Assembly (NCBI GenBank): GCA_020466095.1
Contig: CM035808.1
Coordinates: 72,595,188 to 72,659,187, forward strand
Reading direction: 5' to 3'
Length of the DNA stretch: 64,000 bases
DNA from: Chlorops oryzae
Lineage: Eukaryota; Arthropoda; Insecta; Diptera; Chloropidae
Shown here: positions 41,940-54,049 of the stretch, one piece after another
How positions within the stretch are numbered: the first letter of the stretch is position 1
How the letters are laid out: each line of letters starts with the position of its first letter
Made by a program: the position numbers and the translations under genes
The notes under the pieces: model-generated
The model's input: only the letters and a program-made list of their open reading frames with translations
Databases searched by the model: none
What the model was told of the DNA's origin: nothing

Positions 41940-42630
41940 TCAATTGCTTTATATCGAAATCCTTAATTTGAAAAAGCTGAACACTGAATACCTTAATCAA
42001 TTGCAGCTTCTTACTGATGAAAATAAATTATTGACCTCTAAAATCGACGTTCTTGAAAATAAGCTACACAAGCTTGAGCAAAGTTAGCTAGGTAATGTCA
42101 TCGACATTGTTGGTGTATCTAACGCGAACAATGTGAACGCTAGAGAGCTCTCTCTTAAAATATTTAGAGAAACGCTTAATGTTGAGGTACCAGATAATCA
42201 GATAATTGACTGCTTTGTAAAGCGCGCTCGTGGACGCCGCAGTATTGTTGATAATACCTCTACTACTAGCGCAACAGATAGAACAAATAATAACAACAGT
42301 TTTAAGTCTAGCTTATCAACGATTTGTGTGAAATTCTCTACGTTTGAAGTCAAAAAAGCGGTTCTGGCTGCAAAGAATGCATCGCGCACAAAATTAAATG
42401 CTGCTTTAATCAATAATAAATTCAAAAATAAAATATTTATAAATGAAGCCCTCTCTGGATATTTTCGTGACTTATTTTTAACAACCAAAAGTACCCAAAT
42501 TGAAAAAAAACTTTAAATACATGTGGTACTCTAATTGCAGTCATTTATTCAGAAAAGAGCCAAACAGTAAAGTTGCGGTTGTTCATTCGTTTGTCGATTT
42601 AGGTAATCTTCAAAAAAGCACGCTTTAATG
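41940..42630 (+). pseudogene. CR1-like LINE ORF1
   Basis: Starts in a leucine-rich coiled coil (LTDENKLLTSKIDVLENKLHK), with a stop at about 42087. It continues in frame through a region resembling the FP25K-type RNA-binding ORF1 of insect CR1-group LINEs: VGVSNANNVNA, VKFSTFEVKKAVLAAK and IFINEALSGYFRDLF. A frameshift near 42500 is followed by a matching basic tail ending near 42628. Such proteins bind the LINE RNA. ORF2 follows directly. Confidence 0.65.
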
Positions 42631-44650
42631 CACAACACAGAAAATTTAACAAACAACAACTTTACTGCTAACATTTGTAATGTTTTTTCTAATAGCACTT
42701 TCAACTCTTATTCTAATAATAACTCTATTTTAATTTTTCATCAAAATGTAAGGAGTCTTAGGTGAAATTTTGATCTTCTCGTGACCAATTTGAATTCAAT
42801 AAACAGATTACCGGACTTAATTTTTGTTTAAAAAATTTGGATTTACTCATTTGAAGGTGAAGATTTCGTGATACCTAGATATAAATTTTATGCCTTTCCT
42901 AACGATACCTATGCTGCGGGTGGTTTTGGAGTGTTTATTAAAACGAAATTCTCGTGCAGTGCTATTAGTGGGAACTTAAAAGACGCTGAAGTAATTGAGG
43001 TAAAGGTTGACATTGGCAAAGATTCTTCCACATTTCTTTGCTTTTATAAATTGCATTCTCAACCTGTTAATTTCACGAGTTTGATTGCCTGCTTACGCAT
43101 ATTTGCCCTCGAAATGTAGTGCTTGTGGGCGACTTTAATATTGATATCCTATCAAATGTTGATTTTGTTGATTCGTACACTGTTATTTTAGCCAAGCATG
43201 GATTTTACTCGTTTCTTAATGAACCTACAAGACATCCTACTGGCACATGCTAAGACCATGTAATTGGACGATTTTCTCTACAAGATAATCACTTCGACTG
43301 CTTTAATTTCAATCTTAGCGTATCTGATCATTGTATTACGGGTATCGCATTAAAAATTGTTTGCGAGAAAGACAAAGCATCTAAACGTGAACCTGTATAC
43401 AAAAGTGATTTCGGTGAATTAAATTCTCGCCTTATTTTTGAGCCGTGGGATGAGGTCTATGCATCAAATAACGTTTCCACTGCGTACTTAGCTTTTTCAG
43501 AAATTCTCGATAACCATATTAGTTTTTCAATGAAAACATTAACTTCACCAAATAAAAATTTATGTCAGCTTAAGCCCTAGATGAATCCTACTTTACTGAA
43601 AATAATTAAGCTTAAAAATAAATTAAGCCTCAAATGTAAGGATCATCCCATGAATTTATCTCTAAACAATCGTTTTAAACCGTTTAATAAAGAAATCCAG
43701 CGCGATATTTCGCTGACTATAGAAAATTACTACCGAAACAAGTTTTCGAACTGTGAAAACAATTTAAAAAACAATGGCAATTAGTGAGCGAGTTAACAAA
43801 TAGGCTTCAGTACGACCACAACGTAGATTCTTTAGATATTGATAATACGATCATCTTAAATGAGCAACTTGTATGTAATGAATTTAATCGCCATTTTACT
43901 TCCATAGCTCCTAATTTAGATTCCACGGTAAAAAGTTCTGACTCATTAAACCTAGGAACGTTTCTGAATGCTCAAATAAATTTTTTTTTGCAGATATAAC
44001 AGCCTTAGAGATAATCAAATTAAATAACTCTCTAGACAACTCCAATTCCAAGGGTTTTGACAATATCTCTAATAATATGCTGAAACAAATTTCATTCAGT
44101 ATCTCGGATATAATCGCTTATTTATTCAATTTTAGTATACGATCTGAAGTTTTTCCTGATGATCTTAAAAAAAGCAATTGTTATGCCTTTATTTCAAAAA
44201 GGAGATAGACATAGCGTTAAAAATTATAGGCCGATTTCTCTTCTTTCCGCCTTTTCAAAACTTTTAGAAAAAGCTGTAATAAAATGGATGTTAAACTTCG
44301 TAGACACTACAAATTTCTTTAGCTCAGCACAATACGGATTCAGAGAAGGCATGTGTTCTGAAGATGCTCTCCTCGAATTCAGTTTTTTTATATTAATAAG
44401 TCTAGATAACCGAAAGCGTTGTGCTGCTCTCTTTGTTGACATAACGAAAGCTTTTAACATGGTTGATCATAAGTTACTTTTAGAAAAAGTCTTTTCAGTT
44501 GGATTAAGAGGAAAAAAAAAATAATTGGTTTGCCTCGTACTTAAAAAATAGATCACAAAGAGTAAGAATTGCTGGCTCTTTGAGTGACACAGCTTTTATT
44601 AAACTGCGGGTACCCCAAGGCTCGGTATTAGGCCCGATTTTTTTTTAAAT
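42630..44650 (+). pseudogene. CR1-like LINE ORF2 (endonuclease and RT), truncated
   Basis: Start codon at 42630. APE-type endonuclease motifs include ILIFHQNVRSL, GGFGVFIK, a VGDFNID-like segment near 43125 and VSDHCITGIAL near 43320. The RT part (43990-44640) shows KKAIVMPLFQKGDRHSVKNY, RPISLLSAFSKLLEK, VDITKAFNMVDH and VPQGSVLGPIF. It then stops before the YxDD box because BEL element D begins. Stops (for example 42762 and 42829) and frameshifts make it dead. In RT motif A the usual AFD is AFN. Confidence 0.75.
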
Positions 44651-44665
44651 TCTTTTCTTAATTTA

Positions 44666-44862
44666 TGAAAACTACTCGTTCGGCTTGGAATTCGCTGTGG
44701 TACTAAAAAGGCGATTCAATTTAAGCGTACACTTTTATTGTTCTTAATAATATTGAGAGATGCGAGAGTGAGTTGAACACACGCTTATATAAACCTTTTT
44801 AGGCGGAAAAACATTCCAGTCCTGGAAGCATACTGGGTTCTATACTTAAACTATAATTTACA
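44666..44862 (-). repeat. 3' LTR of element D
   Basis: About 197 bp on the minus strand: TGTAAATTATAG...AGTAGTTTTCA, with a TATATAAGCG box and AATAAAAG signal. Related to but clearly diverged from 51511-51695 (shared AGTAT-CTTCCAG). Confidence 0.5.
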
Positions 44863-44876
44863 TTTCATTTTTAACA

Positions 44877-45383
44877 TCAATTCATGCGCTTCAATTTGCT
44901 GATTTTACACAATTCAATATTTCTGATTTTATACAATTCAATTCTTATTAAGTCCTTGAAAAGTGAAAGAGCCTTCAAGACATCATCCAATACGCTCTGA
45001 GACGATCCTTTGCCTTTTTTCAGCAATTTTAGTCGGGCATCCTCTGAAGTGGTAGGTTCCCGTGGTTTGGAAGCACGTCTTGGGGATTGGTGGCGGGAGT
45101 TTGCGGTACCCTTTTGGTTTTGGATACGTGGCGACTGACGCTGGGCTTTATGAATACCACCGTTCCCTTTTGCTGCCTTTGAGATGGTTTCGACATGCAG
45201 CATTGTGTGATGCAAGGCCTGGCAGCGTTTGCACTGCTCCTTTGATTGACAATTTTCCAAGTCATGAGAATTTGCCAGACAGTTGGTGCAGTAACCCAGT
45301 CGTAAGGCCGATCGTCTTCGTACAGGTTGTTTCATTGCCGCAAATAGGCGGCAGACACGCAGCGTGTGGATTCGGTTGCTCAT
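44877..45383 (-). pseudogene. Zinc-knuckle ORF downstream of BEL integrase
   Basis: 168 codons directly 3' of integrase in another frame. The N-terminus has IHTLRVCRLF followed by GYCTNCLANSHDLENC and CKRCQALHHTMLHVE, the same double knuckle style as the Gag C-terminus of this element (CKKQHHTMLF at 49224-49448). A basic, proline-poor middle and a lysine-rich tail follow. Some BEL elements carry such a C-terminal knuckle, so it may be an original third module, or a captured gag piece. The ORF itself is uninterrupted. Its role is unknown, presumably nucleic-acid binding. Confidence 0.55.
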
Positions 45384-45454
45384 TGGTCATGGGAGTTTTC
45401 GGAAAAGAGAACTTCGAAAAGTAAGAATTAGTGGGTTGTCATCATGCTTCGGGT

Positions 45455-46633
45455 TTACTTGTCTTGCAGGTACGCCTGAATTTGTGCGGATTGATGCAAT
45501 TCGCATGTGCCTGTCACGTGCTGGTGGAGTTCGGTTATACGACCGCTCCGCCATTCGGATGGGAGTAGGAAATCATCTTTGATGATGACGATGAAATCAC
45601 CAATTTTCACATTTATTTGGGGAGTTTTCCATATGTGTCTCTCTTGAAGCTCTCGCAAATACTCTTCCTTCCATTGCCGACTGAACTGGTTATGGAGGAC
45701 TTTTAATTTTCCCCATCTATTGAGTAATGATAAATTTTGTTTATCGGGTTCTGGGATAGCTAAGAGTGGTTTACCTCGAAGAAAATAGCCTGGAAACAAA
45801 GGTAAAGGGTCTGAAGGGTCAGAGCTCAAACTTGAGATAGGTCGGGAATTGAGTACAGTTTCAATGCGAGCTAAAAGGGTGAAAAATTCTTCGAAAGTGA
45901 ACTTATGAGCACCAGCAGTCTTTTTTAAATGCATTTTCAAGCTTTTTACCGCTGCCTCCCATAAGCCACCCATATGCGGACCCTTAGGAGGAATGAACGA
46001 CCATTTTATTCCTTGATTAGTGTATTTTGGTACCAGATCTTGGGCTGTATTCTTAAGGAACATTTTAAATTCCCTTTGCATGGATCGGTCTGCACCGATG
46101 AAGTTGCGTCCGTTGTCGGAGAATACCTTTTGTGGGAGTCCTCGTCTCCCAACAAACCGGGCAAATGCAGCTTCTGAGGCTTGGGTGCTCAGATCAGGGC
46201 ATACTTCAAGATGTATGGCTCTTTTCCTGAAGCAGACGCATACGCCTACGAAGCCTTTTGTTAAGGGTGCCTTTCGAAGCGACGATGTCCGTAATTGAAA
46301 TGGGCCTGCAAACTCAACACCAATAACCGTGAAAGGAGGTGAGAAGTTGACTCTCTCAGGTGGCCAAGCGGCCATAATTTGGTGTTTGGTGTGTTGTTTG
46401 TAAATCATGCAAGGCCTACATTGGCGAAGACATAGTTTCACCTGATCTTTGGAGCGAGGAATGTAGAATACTTGACGGATTATTCGAATCATTAAAATGT
46501 GTTCTGCTTGGAGTAATAGCTTATGGGTAATCTGTATGAGTAGGGTGCAAAAGAAAGACTTGGTCTGAATGATGATAGGGTGTCGTTCATTATATGTAAG
46601 AGTGGCATAAGCCAGGCGAGCATCAACTCGCAT
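45455..46633 (-). pseudogene. BEL element D integrase
   Basis: 392-codon frame covering most of the integrase. The zinc-binding region has CRPCMIYKQ; the core shows GVEFAGPF, FSDNGRNFIGA and GGLWEAAVKSLK. The second Asp and the Glu are present, but the first catalytic Asp of the usual VDFAGPF is Glu here. A C-terminal SH3-like part ends with IGDFIVIIKDDF and WRSGRITEL. The upstream portion continues in another frame to about 47034 with stops. Inactivation is likely from the surrounding frame breaks. Confidence 0.8.
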
Positions 46634-48608
46634 GATTTCCTCTTTATAAGGAAAGGGTTTACTAAAAGTAGTGAGCTTTTGCGTGGAAAGGGTTGGGAAT
46701 TTAAGAGAGCGTTATATTCGTCAGAAAAGCATCTCTGGTGGTTGGTTATGAGAACCGATTTAGCATGCGAAATTTCCTCTGGGGTTAAATTCCTGTTTAT
46801 GCGGTCTTGTCTTTGACAATTCGTAAAGAATCGCAAAACATATGCAATCACTCTGAGTGCTCGTGAGAAACATGAGAAGTGCGATAGAATATCTTCGCTC
46901 TCTATCTTGGTGTGAAGAGTTTCCACTTTTCTCATTTCAGGTGGACACATAGTGGATAGGGTGGTTTTGTTCCAAAATTCATCAGTCTTTTTCAGCCAGT
47001 GCGGTGCTTCCCACCAAAACAAGCTGACCGACAACTTGTTTAAATTAAGACCTCAAGTGCCTAAATCGGCAGGATTCTCTGCTGACGGGACACGTCTCCA
47101 TGTCGCATTTCCCACATTTCTTATAATATGTGAGACACGATTGGCAACAAAAGTTTGCCAATGACAGGGTGGTTTTTCTAACCATGCCAAGACTATAGAG
47201 GAGTCTGACCATAGGGTGATTTTTGTGTATTTTATTTGAAGATTATCGATGACCGTTTTCAACAACTTCGAGAGTAGAACAGCAGCACACAGCTCTAATC
47301 GTGGCAAACTGATAGTTCACAAAGGTGCGACTTTACTTTAAGCAATAATAAGGTTTGTTGCAAACTCATTATTAGGTCGTTTTGACCGAACATAGAATGT
47401 AGCGCAATACGCCTTTTTAGATGAGTCGCAAAATCCGTGTATCTCGATTTCATTGTCAGGATGTGTTTCAATCCAACGGGGTATTTTTAGAGTGTCAATT
47501 GCTATTAGACTAGAAATAAAAGAATTCCATTTTAGCAATGACAGGGGTTTGAAACATGTTTTCCAATCATCTCCTTCCAACCAAAGTTGTTGAATAAGAA
47601 TTTCGGCTTGGATGATCAATGGGTTTAACTATCCGGCTGGATCCTTAAGGCTTGCTATAGAAGAAAGCATTTGCTTTTTTGTGATGGATGTTGTTGTAGA
47701 AATGGGAATGACAGTGTAGTGAAATGCATCGGAAACTGCATTCCATTTTATTCCCAACGTTTTTGTCTGACTTGTTAAATCAAATTTGAGAAAATTTTCA
47801 TCGAACAAGTCATAAAATGCCACATTGGCAAGCAAATCCGGATGATTTGCTGTGATTTTCCGTAAATGAAAGCCAGCTGATTGTAGAGTGCTCTGGAGTT
47901 GTGATAAAGCTTTTTTTGTTAGTGTGAGATCATCTACCTGATAAAATATTATCAACATCTGTTTCAGTTTTAAGAATAGCGGATGCTAATAGGTTAAACG
48001 TTTCTTCATCTTCAGCAAGCTGCTGCAGCGTTCGAAAAGCCAAGAAGGGTGCACAGTTTACACCAAATTTAACTGTCTTAAGTTGGAAATCTTCCACTGA
48101 ATTTTTAGGGTTTATTCGAAAAACGAACCGTTGAAGGGGTCGATCTTCTGGGTGTACATAAATTTGTCTGTACATTTTTTCAGTGTCTCTATTGAACACG
48201 TATATATGAGTGCGCCATTTTAGAAGAATGGTCATCAGATCTTTTTTCAAAATGGTTACCAGTGTGTAGTATATCATTGAGTGATACACCACTTGGGGTA
48301 CGTTTAGACGCAGTGAACACGATTTTCACTTTAGTCGTTGTACTATCGGTTTTCATAACTGCATGATGCGGAAGATAAAAAGGGTGATAATTGCCATCTT
48401 GCAGAATTTCAGGTCGAGAACATGGTTCAGCGTGGTTGATGGTTAAATATTCGTTTAATACTTCGAAATATTTGGGTTTTAAATGGTTTTTTTTCGAGTG
48501 TTTGCTCAATGCGGTAAAATTGTTTGGAAGCAATGTAGCGTGAAGGTCCCAACGACATTTCACCTGGAAATTCGTCTTTAAAGAGTAAACGAACTTAATA
48601 TTTTCCAT
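46634..48608 (-). pseudogene. BEL element D RT and RNase H
   Basis: Several overlapping minus frames. RT pieces: 48189-48608 ([26 protein letters not shown]), 47930-48292 (EKMYRQIYVHPEDRPLQRF, KFGVNCAPFLAFRTL), where the YVDD box reads DVDN, then 47629-47958. RNase H pieces 47338-47619 (GFCDSSKKAYCATFYVR) and 47053-47307 (MPRLELCAAVLLSKL, LWSDSSIVLAWL). Stops and frameshifts separate them. Standard BEL order, non-functional. Confidence 0.8.
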
Positions 48609-50832
48609 CAGCTAGACGAGTTGTAGTTTTTTTTGTAAAAATTTTCGCAGAACTGATCTGAGTCGGAAAGGCTTTGTTTTTCTGGAACTTCTTCTATCTC
48701 CCAAAATAATTTGCTTTGATCACTCAAATCGAGGGTTTCCTCAACCTGTACTCCCGTTGAGAAACTGGAAATATGTGGAGTGACTGTACCGCTCAGAAAC
48801 CAGCCAAATACCGTGTTTTGTGCCAATAATGTACCACTTGAATTTTTTCTGGCTCCTTCCAGCATAATGAGAAGAATAACGTCACTTCCTATCACCATGT
48901 CAATTGGCGCTGTCCTATTGAAATTAGGGTCGGCAAGGGTAAAGCCGTAGAATGCAGATAGGTCAGGCATTGCAAACGAGCATGATGCTAGAAAGTTCAT
49001 TGGTTTTGGGAGCATAATTGCTTTTAGTGGAACTTCGAGGCAATGAGATTGTGGTTAATGCAAACGATTTTGTAACATTCTGGAATGAGTCTCCTCCCAT
49101 GACCATATTCGTTGCATTAATGGGTTCGCATGGAAACATTAGACGTTTCTGAATTCGCTCAGAAACGAAAGTGCGTTGAGAACCTTTGTCAATTAAGGCA
49201 CGCACCGTGAATAATTCTCCAGCCTATAGAATAGAAACCAGTGCTGTTGGGAGTATAATATTATCTTGATTTGACGTGTGGAAACTGTTAACATCTTGGG
49301 TTCTCCGAACATTGGTGGAAGAGCTTGTAGCTTCAGTAGCTGGAACTGTAGGGATTTGAGTGTGGAGTGTTGAAGTAGTTCCAGGGGTTTGAGAAGTGGG
49401 TGCTTGTTGCATAAAAAGCATCGTATGATGCTGCTTTTTACAATGCAAGCATGAAAAAGTGCTTTAAAAATTCTTTTTTGTATGCAAAATAGCTAAGCAA
49501 TTGGAACATCATTTATGTGCTCTTACGAATTTACTCCTGTCTTGAACAGATATATTCTTGAAAGTAGCGCACAATCTTATTGGGTGCGATCCTTTGCATA
49601 GTGGGTTATTAGTTTTTTGGGGTTTCTTACTAACTTCTGCATGTAAAGATTGTGTCGTGGCATTGGGTTTATTATTAGGGTTGAACTGTGGTCTGCCTTG
49701 CTGACGCAAAGAATTATTTGGAAAACCTGATTGAGCTTGATTATGGAAAGTGGGTGGTTTTAAGTTGTTAACTCGTTCAACTGCTTCTGACCTTGAAACT
49801 TAAAATCTTTCCACCTCTTTTCACGATGGCACATCCTAATGGGAATTCAATGACTGCTCCCATAAAGATAGAGTCATCTAAGGAAGTTTACTTGAACATA
49901 AGTAAACTAATATAGGGTTCCAATTTCGTGTGCTTATTTCTTATGATTCCAATGCAGCAAGGCAGTCACTGATAGTGATTTGAACTATTTAGATTGCTTC
50001 ACCACTTTCGGTAGTAGCTCTGGGTTTATTCAATAGGGGTTTCAGGTTATTTTCCACGAGAACACGTCTATTATCATAACGAGCACGTAATGCCTCCCAT
50101 GCTAGCGAAAAATTTTCGGTTGAGAGCGGGTAGTGCTGAACGTTTTTCCCTGCACTGCCTTTTGTCTTTTACCTTAAATAATACAATTTCTGTATCGGGT
50201 TAAGGCGGGTGTTATTTATATAAATTGCCGTAAACAGGTGTCTTAAAGCTGGCCAGGTTTCATAGGAGGCTTCAAAGGCCTCCGTTTCACAGGGTGGGAA
50301 GGACATACTGGTGGGTTGCGTTGTCCAGCAAAAATTATGATTTGTTATGGAGGCTTTGGGTGCCAACTTTGGCGACAGCACTAAAACTCTGCAACATTTG
50401 TTGAATTTTTGCCTTACATGCATTAAATGATTCAGTGCATTTATCGAATTTAGCATCAGATGATTTTTAAAATTTTTCCGTAGATGCCTCTTCATTGCTG
50501 AGCATAGCCTTTTCGTTAGTAACGAAAGTGTTCCACCTACGGTCTAAGTCAGGTAACTAAGACTCCATTATGCCTTGGGTGGGGACCTCTAATGGTGTGG
50601 TATCAATTTTTGCGCAAAATTTTATTAAGTCGTCGGATCGAGAAAAAAAAATTGAGGCACACGCAATTTTCGCAGAAGTGGGTGCATCATTTTCTTGCTG
50701 AAACATTCTGCCGGCGTTTTGATATCGAAAATAAATGAACTCGAATCGAAATTTTATTTTAAAAGATGTTTGATTGTTATTTAAGGTGCGCAAATAAATT
50801 ATTAAGAAAAACCGTAGGGTGCGAATAAACAA
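48609..50832 (-). pseudogene. BEL element D gag and protease
   Basis: Gag begins within the frame starting 50832, probably at MFQQENDAP, with stop near 50557. Decayed pieces follow, then the knuckle region (49509-49709 and 49224-49448) with CKGSHPIRLC and CKKQHHTMLF. Protease is at 48963-49205 with ALIDKGSQRTFVSERIQKRL, where the catalytic Asp-x-Gly is kept with Lys in the middle. At least six stops or shifts lie between gag start and RT. Confidence 0.7.
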
Positions 50833-51510
50833 TTATTAATATTGCTTTGACTATGAAGAGGATATATGGGTATATGTATAAAATCGTTCCAAGTACACTT
50901 TTCGAAACCGACTGCAGAGCGCAGGGTTTGAAACTAACAATTTGCTTATCAACTGTTCACTAAGGAAAGAGAAAAAAACATTTTTTTTTTAAATTGGCAA
51001 ATGCAAATTAGGGTTGATATTTTTTCTATTGGGTTGTTGTTGTTGTAACAAAAAGAGAATAGAAAAAATGCGCTTTATATTCTGTATATATATAAGTATA
51101 ACGCTTTTAATTTTCCGCGCTCTTTCTGCTAGGGTTTAATATATAAGCTCTTGTATGTATGTATAATGGACGATTTCCCGCTTCTAAATTTTTTTAGGTT
51201 AAGGTATTTTTTCTCCTAACCTATTTTCCCGTTTGAATGTATTTAATTAAATATTACTTTCCTTGTTTTCCGAGTAGCAATACGTTTTGTTTTTTTTTAT
51301 TTTTTTTTTTATTACATTTTGTTCTTTCCGTTTTAACGGGTGTTCTTTTTTTCTTAAAGAGTATTTTTGGTTTTTTCGTATTAAGAGTTTTAGAGATTTT
51401 GCTCTGAATACAGATTTTCACAACTTTACATTTTTTCTTATAGACTTTTTCTTTAAACTTTTTTCTCGGAATACTTTTCACTGATCCGTTTTTTTTGCGT
51501 CGATGGACCA
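50833..51510 (-). other. BEL element D leader with primer-binding site
   Basis: TGGTCCATCG (plus-strand 51501-51510) directly follows the 5' LTR end, and CGGATCA occurs a few bases later after an A run. Together they resemble the TGGTCCTTCGAGCCGGAT site common in fly BEL elements. The remaining leader is AT-rich. An 85-codon lysine-rich frame at 51254-51511 starts in the site and is not considered real. Confidence 0.55.
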
Positions 51511-51695
51511 TGTATTAATTTCGTACACTGCAAAGCGGTTTCGGGTTTTAAACAGTAGCTTTAATGTTTGATTTTAGTTAGAACAAAAAAACCCCAAAGA
51601 TCGACAGCAGGAGATTTTTATATTCTTCCTTAGGCTGGAAGAATACTCTTGTACTTAGAATAATACAGGTTTTTAGCAATGTAAGTCGGGTTTAC
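51511..51695 (-). repeat. 5' LTR of element D
   Basis: 185 bp on the minus strand: TGTAAACCCGAC...ATTAATACA, with an AATATAAAAATC TATA-like box. Similar only in parts to the 3' LTR. Confidence 0.5.
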
Positions 51696-52337
51696 ATTTC
51701 AGTTTACAATTTAATGTCTTCATTTACATGAAAATAAGTTAACAATTCAAAATAAAATTCAGATACTTAAAAAAAAAATTCAATACTTCGTCTCCGACAG
51801 TGCTTATTAAATTGTTTCACCTCAAAATTATTCACTTAAAATTGAACCATTAAAAAAAAAATAAAAAAATAAAACCTTTAAAATTAAGGAGACAAATTTT
51901 TCTTCCAAACAACTACACTATGACCAAAAAAAAAACTGTAATAAAAAAAAATAAGAAAAACTCCAGCCGCCAGCAGGGATAGAATCTCGAACATTGCGTT
52001 CGTCGGGCTACACTTTAAACTACTGAGCTATCGAACCCTCTGAGGACTATTGGTCAGAATGCGAAGTTATACGTTTAAGTGAACGAAAGTTGAACATGAA
52101 AATTAACTATCTTTCAACTCTTCATTTGAATTTCTTTTTCAGTGCATTTAACGGAAAATACGGGTTATTTTACCACTCTTAATTTAACTGTTCTAAGTAG
52201 ATGGTTTCACTATTGTTATATCCCTTGGTTTATAGTTTTTATTTTTATGACTTTATGCAAAAAAGACACTATTAATTTATATATAAATTATTATTACTGC
52301 AATTTTTGAATACGACTAGGAATGCAACGGTTTACTG
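51696..52337. other. AT-rich spacer with one tRNA-like sequence
   Basis: No gene. Long A runs at 51765-51960. The tRNA-like unit at 51968-52042 is listed separately. Confidence 0.5.
51968..52042 (-). pseudogene. tRNA-like sequence
   Basis: Minus strand: TAGCTCAGTAGTTTAAAG resembles an A-box and TGTTCGAGATTCTATCCC a B-box, about 35 bases apart. 5' GAGGGTTC does not pair with the 3' side. It is a SINE head or tRNA pseudogene. Confidence 0.45.
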
Positions 52338-52575
52338 TGGTGTGATTCAAAAGGCGTTTCCTTTTTTAAGCGAGATTCATGGACCTTTGCAATGGACCTA
52401 CCAACATGATATCGCTCCGATTCACACTGCCCGGGCTGTAAAGTCCAACATACTTAGCAAATGCTTTTAAGCTGGCCATTCTTATATTGCTTGACTAGAC
52501 GAATCCATGCCAAACAGGGTGCTTGAAGTTAGAACCAACAAAGGGAGTTCCACCCATTATTAAATGATGTTCTTT
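52338..52575 (+). pseudogene. Tc1-like transposase fragment
   Basis: One frame reads FLSEIHGPLQWTYQHDIAPIHTA, matching the second catalytic Asp region (QxDNAxxHxA) of Tc1-like transposases. A C-terminal MPNRVLEVRTNKGS follows, like the family end. The intervening DWPxxSPDLNPIE segment has been deleted or mutated, and stops are present. No terminal repeats found. Confidence 0.6.
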
Positions 52576-52589
52576 TTTATGGAAAATTT

Positions 52590-54049
52590 TCCTTCTTTCC
52601 GTTTTTTTTTTCTAGGTGTTCTTTCCCGGCTTATACCGGGGTCCGCTTGTTTTGAATTTCACTCCATTTCCTTCTATACATTGCATCCTCGATTTTTAGA
52701 TCCATTGCTTGGTGGTCCCTTTTCAAAATGTCTAGCCATCTATGTTTTGGTCGTCCTCTTGGCCGAACACCTATTACCTCAAGGCCCAAATCTCTCTTTG
52801 CCAAAGTGTTCTCAGCAGAACGCAGTATGTGTGATCGTGTCGTTTGGTATCCGATCAGGACGTGTCAGCCCGGAGAACCAGCGCAGCATCTTTGTTTTCA
52901 TTACCTGAGGCAACGTTCCGCTTTTTTCGTTAGTGGCCAACACTGTGAACTGTTTAGAGCAACGGGTCTAATGTCCGTGCGATGAATCTTAGATTTTAAG
53001 TGGTCGGGTATCTTGTTATCGCATAGCACGCCAGTTGTTGAGTGCTACTTCAATCAAGGAGCGTTGACTCTGTCAGTAATTGCACGTGAGAATTTTCCAT
53101 TGGCAGTGATTGTTGAACCAAGGTATTTAAATTTTTCAGTAGATCATTTTTATCAGTCGAAACAAGAAGAATGTCGTCGGAATAGAGCAAGGTCCAGGGA
53201 GCTGTTCTTTGGAGATCAGCTGAAATTGTATCCATTACCAAAACAAACAAAAGTGGGGACAATGCTGAACCTTGGTTAACGCCGACAGGAACTTTAAAGT
53301 AAGAAGAAATTTCAACTGCGGTCTGCACTCGGCTTCTGGGATTAACATACAGGAGTTTTACTTATTCCACTAATTCGGTACGGTTCTGGTACGGAGTGTT
53401 TTCTAAGTGAATACCAGATAAGATCGTGTGTAACGCGATCAAATGCCTTTTCTAAGTCGATAAAGGCAACATGAAGTGGAATTTTCTTTTCTCTATGTAT
53501 TTAAAGCAAAAGACCACCTTGTGAATTACATCAGTCGTCCCAAAGTTCTTAACGAACCCGGCTTAATTTACTTTTAGACTGACTATTTCACGGATTGCCC
53601 TTCTTTTTCCACACTGAAACAGTTGTACTTAATAACCAGTCTGAGGGGGTTTTCTTCTCTTGAATTATTCGGTTAAGGAACTCCGTTATTCAAGAGTGAA
53701 ATTTCCCATACCTCCATACCTCAGCCGGCACATCGTCAGGTCCATAAACCTTCCAAGTCTCTATTTTTTATAGCTTCTTCTACTTCGTCTAGTGAAAATC
53801 TTTAAGAAGGACCACTTGTAATATCTGCAGTTGGAATAAGCCGATGCAAGATTTCTGCTGTTGATATTTTTTCAAATTTTCATTCTGGAACTTTTCAATG
53901 TCTTCAGAAGAACGCTGACGGGATTTCACAAGACGATACACATTACTTTCGCCACCTCTCGTATCTAGGAGCTCATAAAGTTCAGCAAAGTGCACCGCTC
54001 TTGTACTGGCTATTGCTCTTTTGCAGGCTTTTGCAACTATCAAAAGCAA
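52590..54049 (-). pseudogene. RTE-clade LINE ORF2 fragment
   Basis: Minus strand. N-terminal part of RT at 53789-54049 (HFAELYELLDTRGGESNVYRL, VKSRQRSSEDIEKF). A middle with stops contains GPDDVPAEVWR near 53730. At 53050-53328: GVNQGSALSPLLFVLVMD and YSDD in place of the usual YADD. The C-terminal stretch to about 52600 has GVRPRGRPKHRW. This order is characteristic of RTE-type elements. Several stops and shifts; both ends missing. Confidence 0.75.

Larger units (their letters stand above)
44666..51695 (-). mobile_element. BEL/Pao retrotransposon D, degenerate
   Basis: A 7-kb minus-strand element with gag, protease, RT, RNase H and integrase in BEL order, flanked by short related LTRs starting TGTAAA. 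LTR divergence is large and stops are many, so it is old. It has cut the CR1-like LINE just before the RT active site. Confidence 0.8.

Noticed and set aside
51254..51511. 85-codon lysine-rich frame
   Set aside because: Starts inside the BEL primer-binding site and reflects the AT-rich leader.
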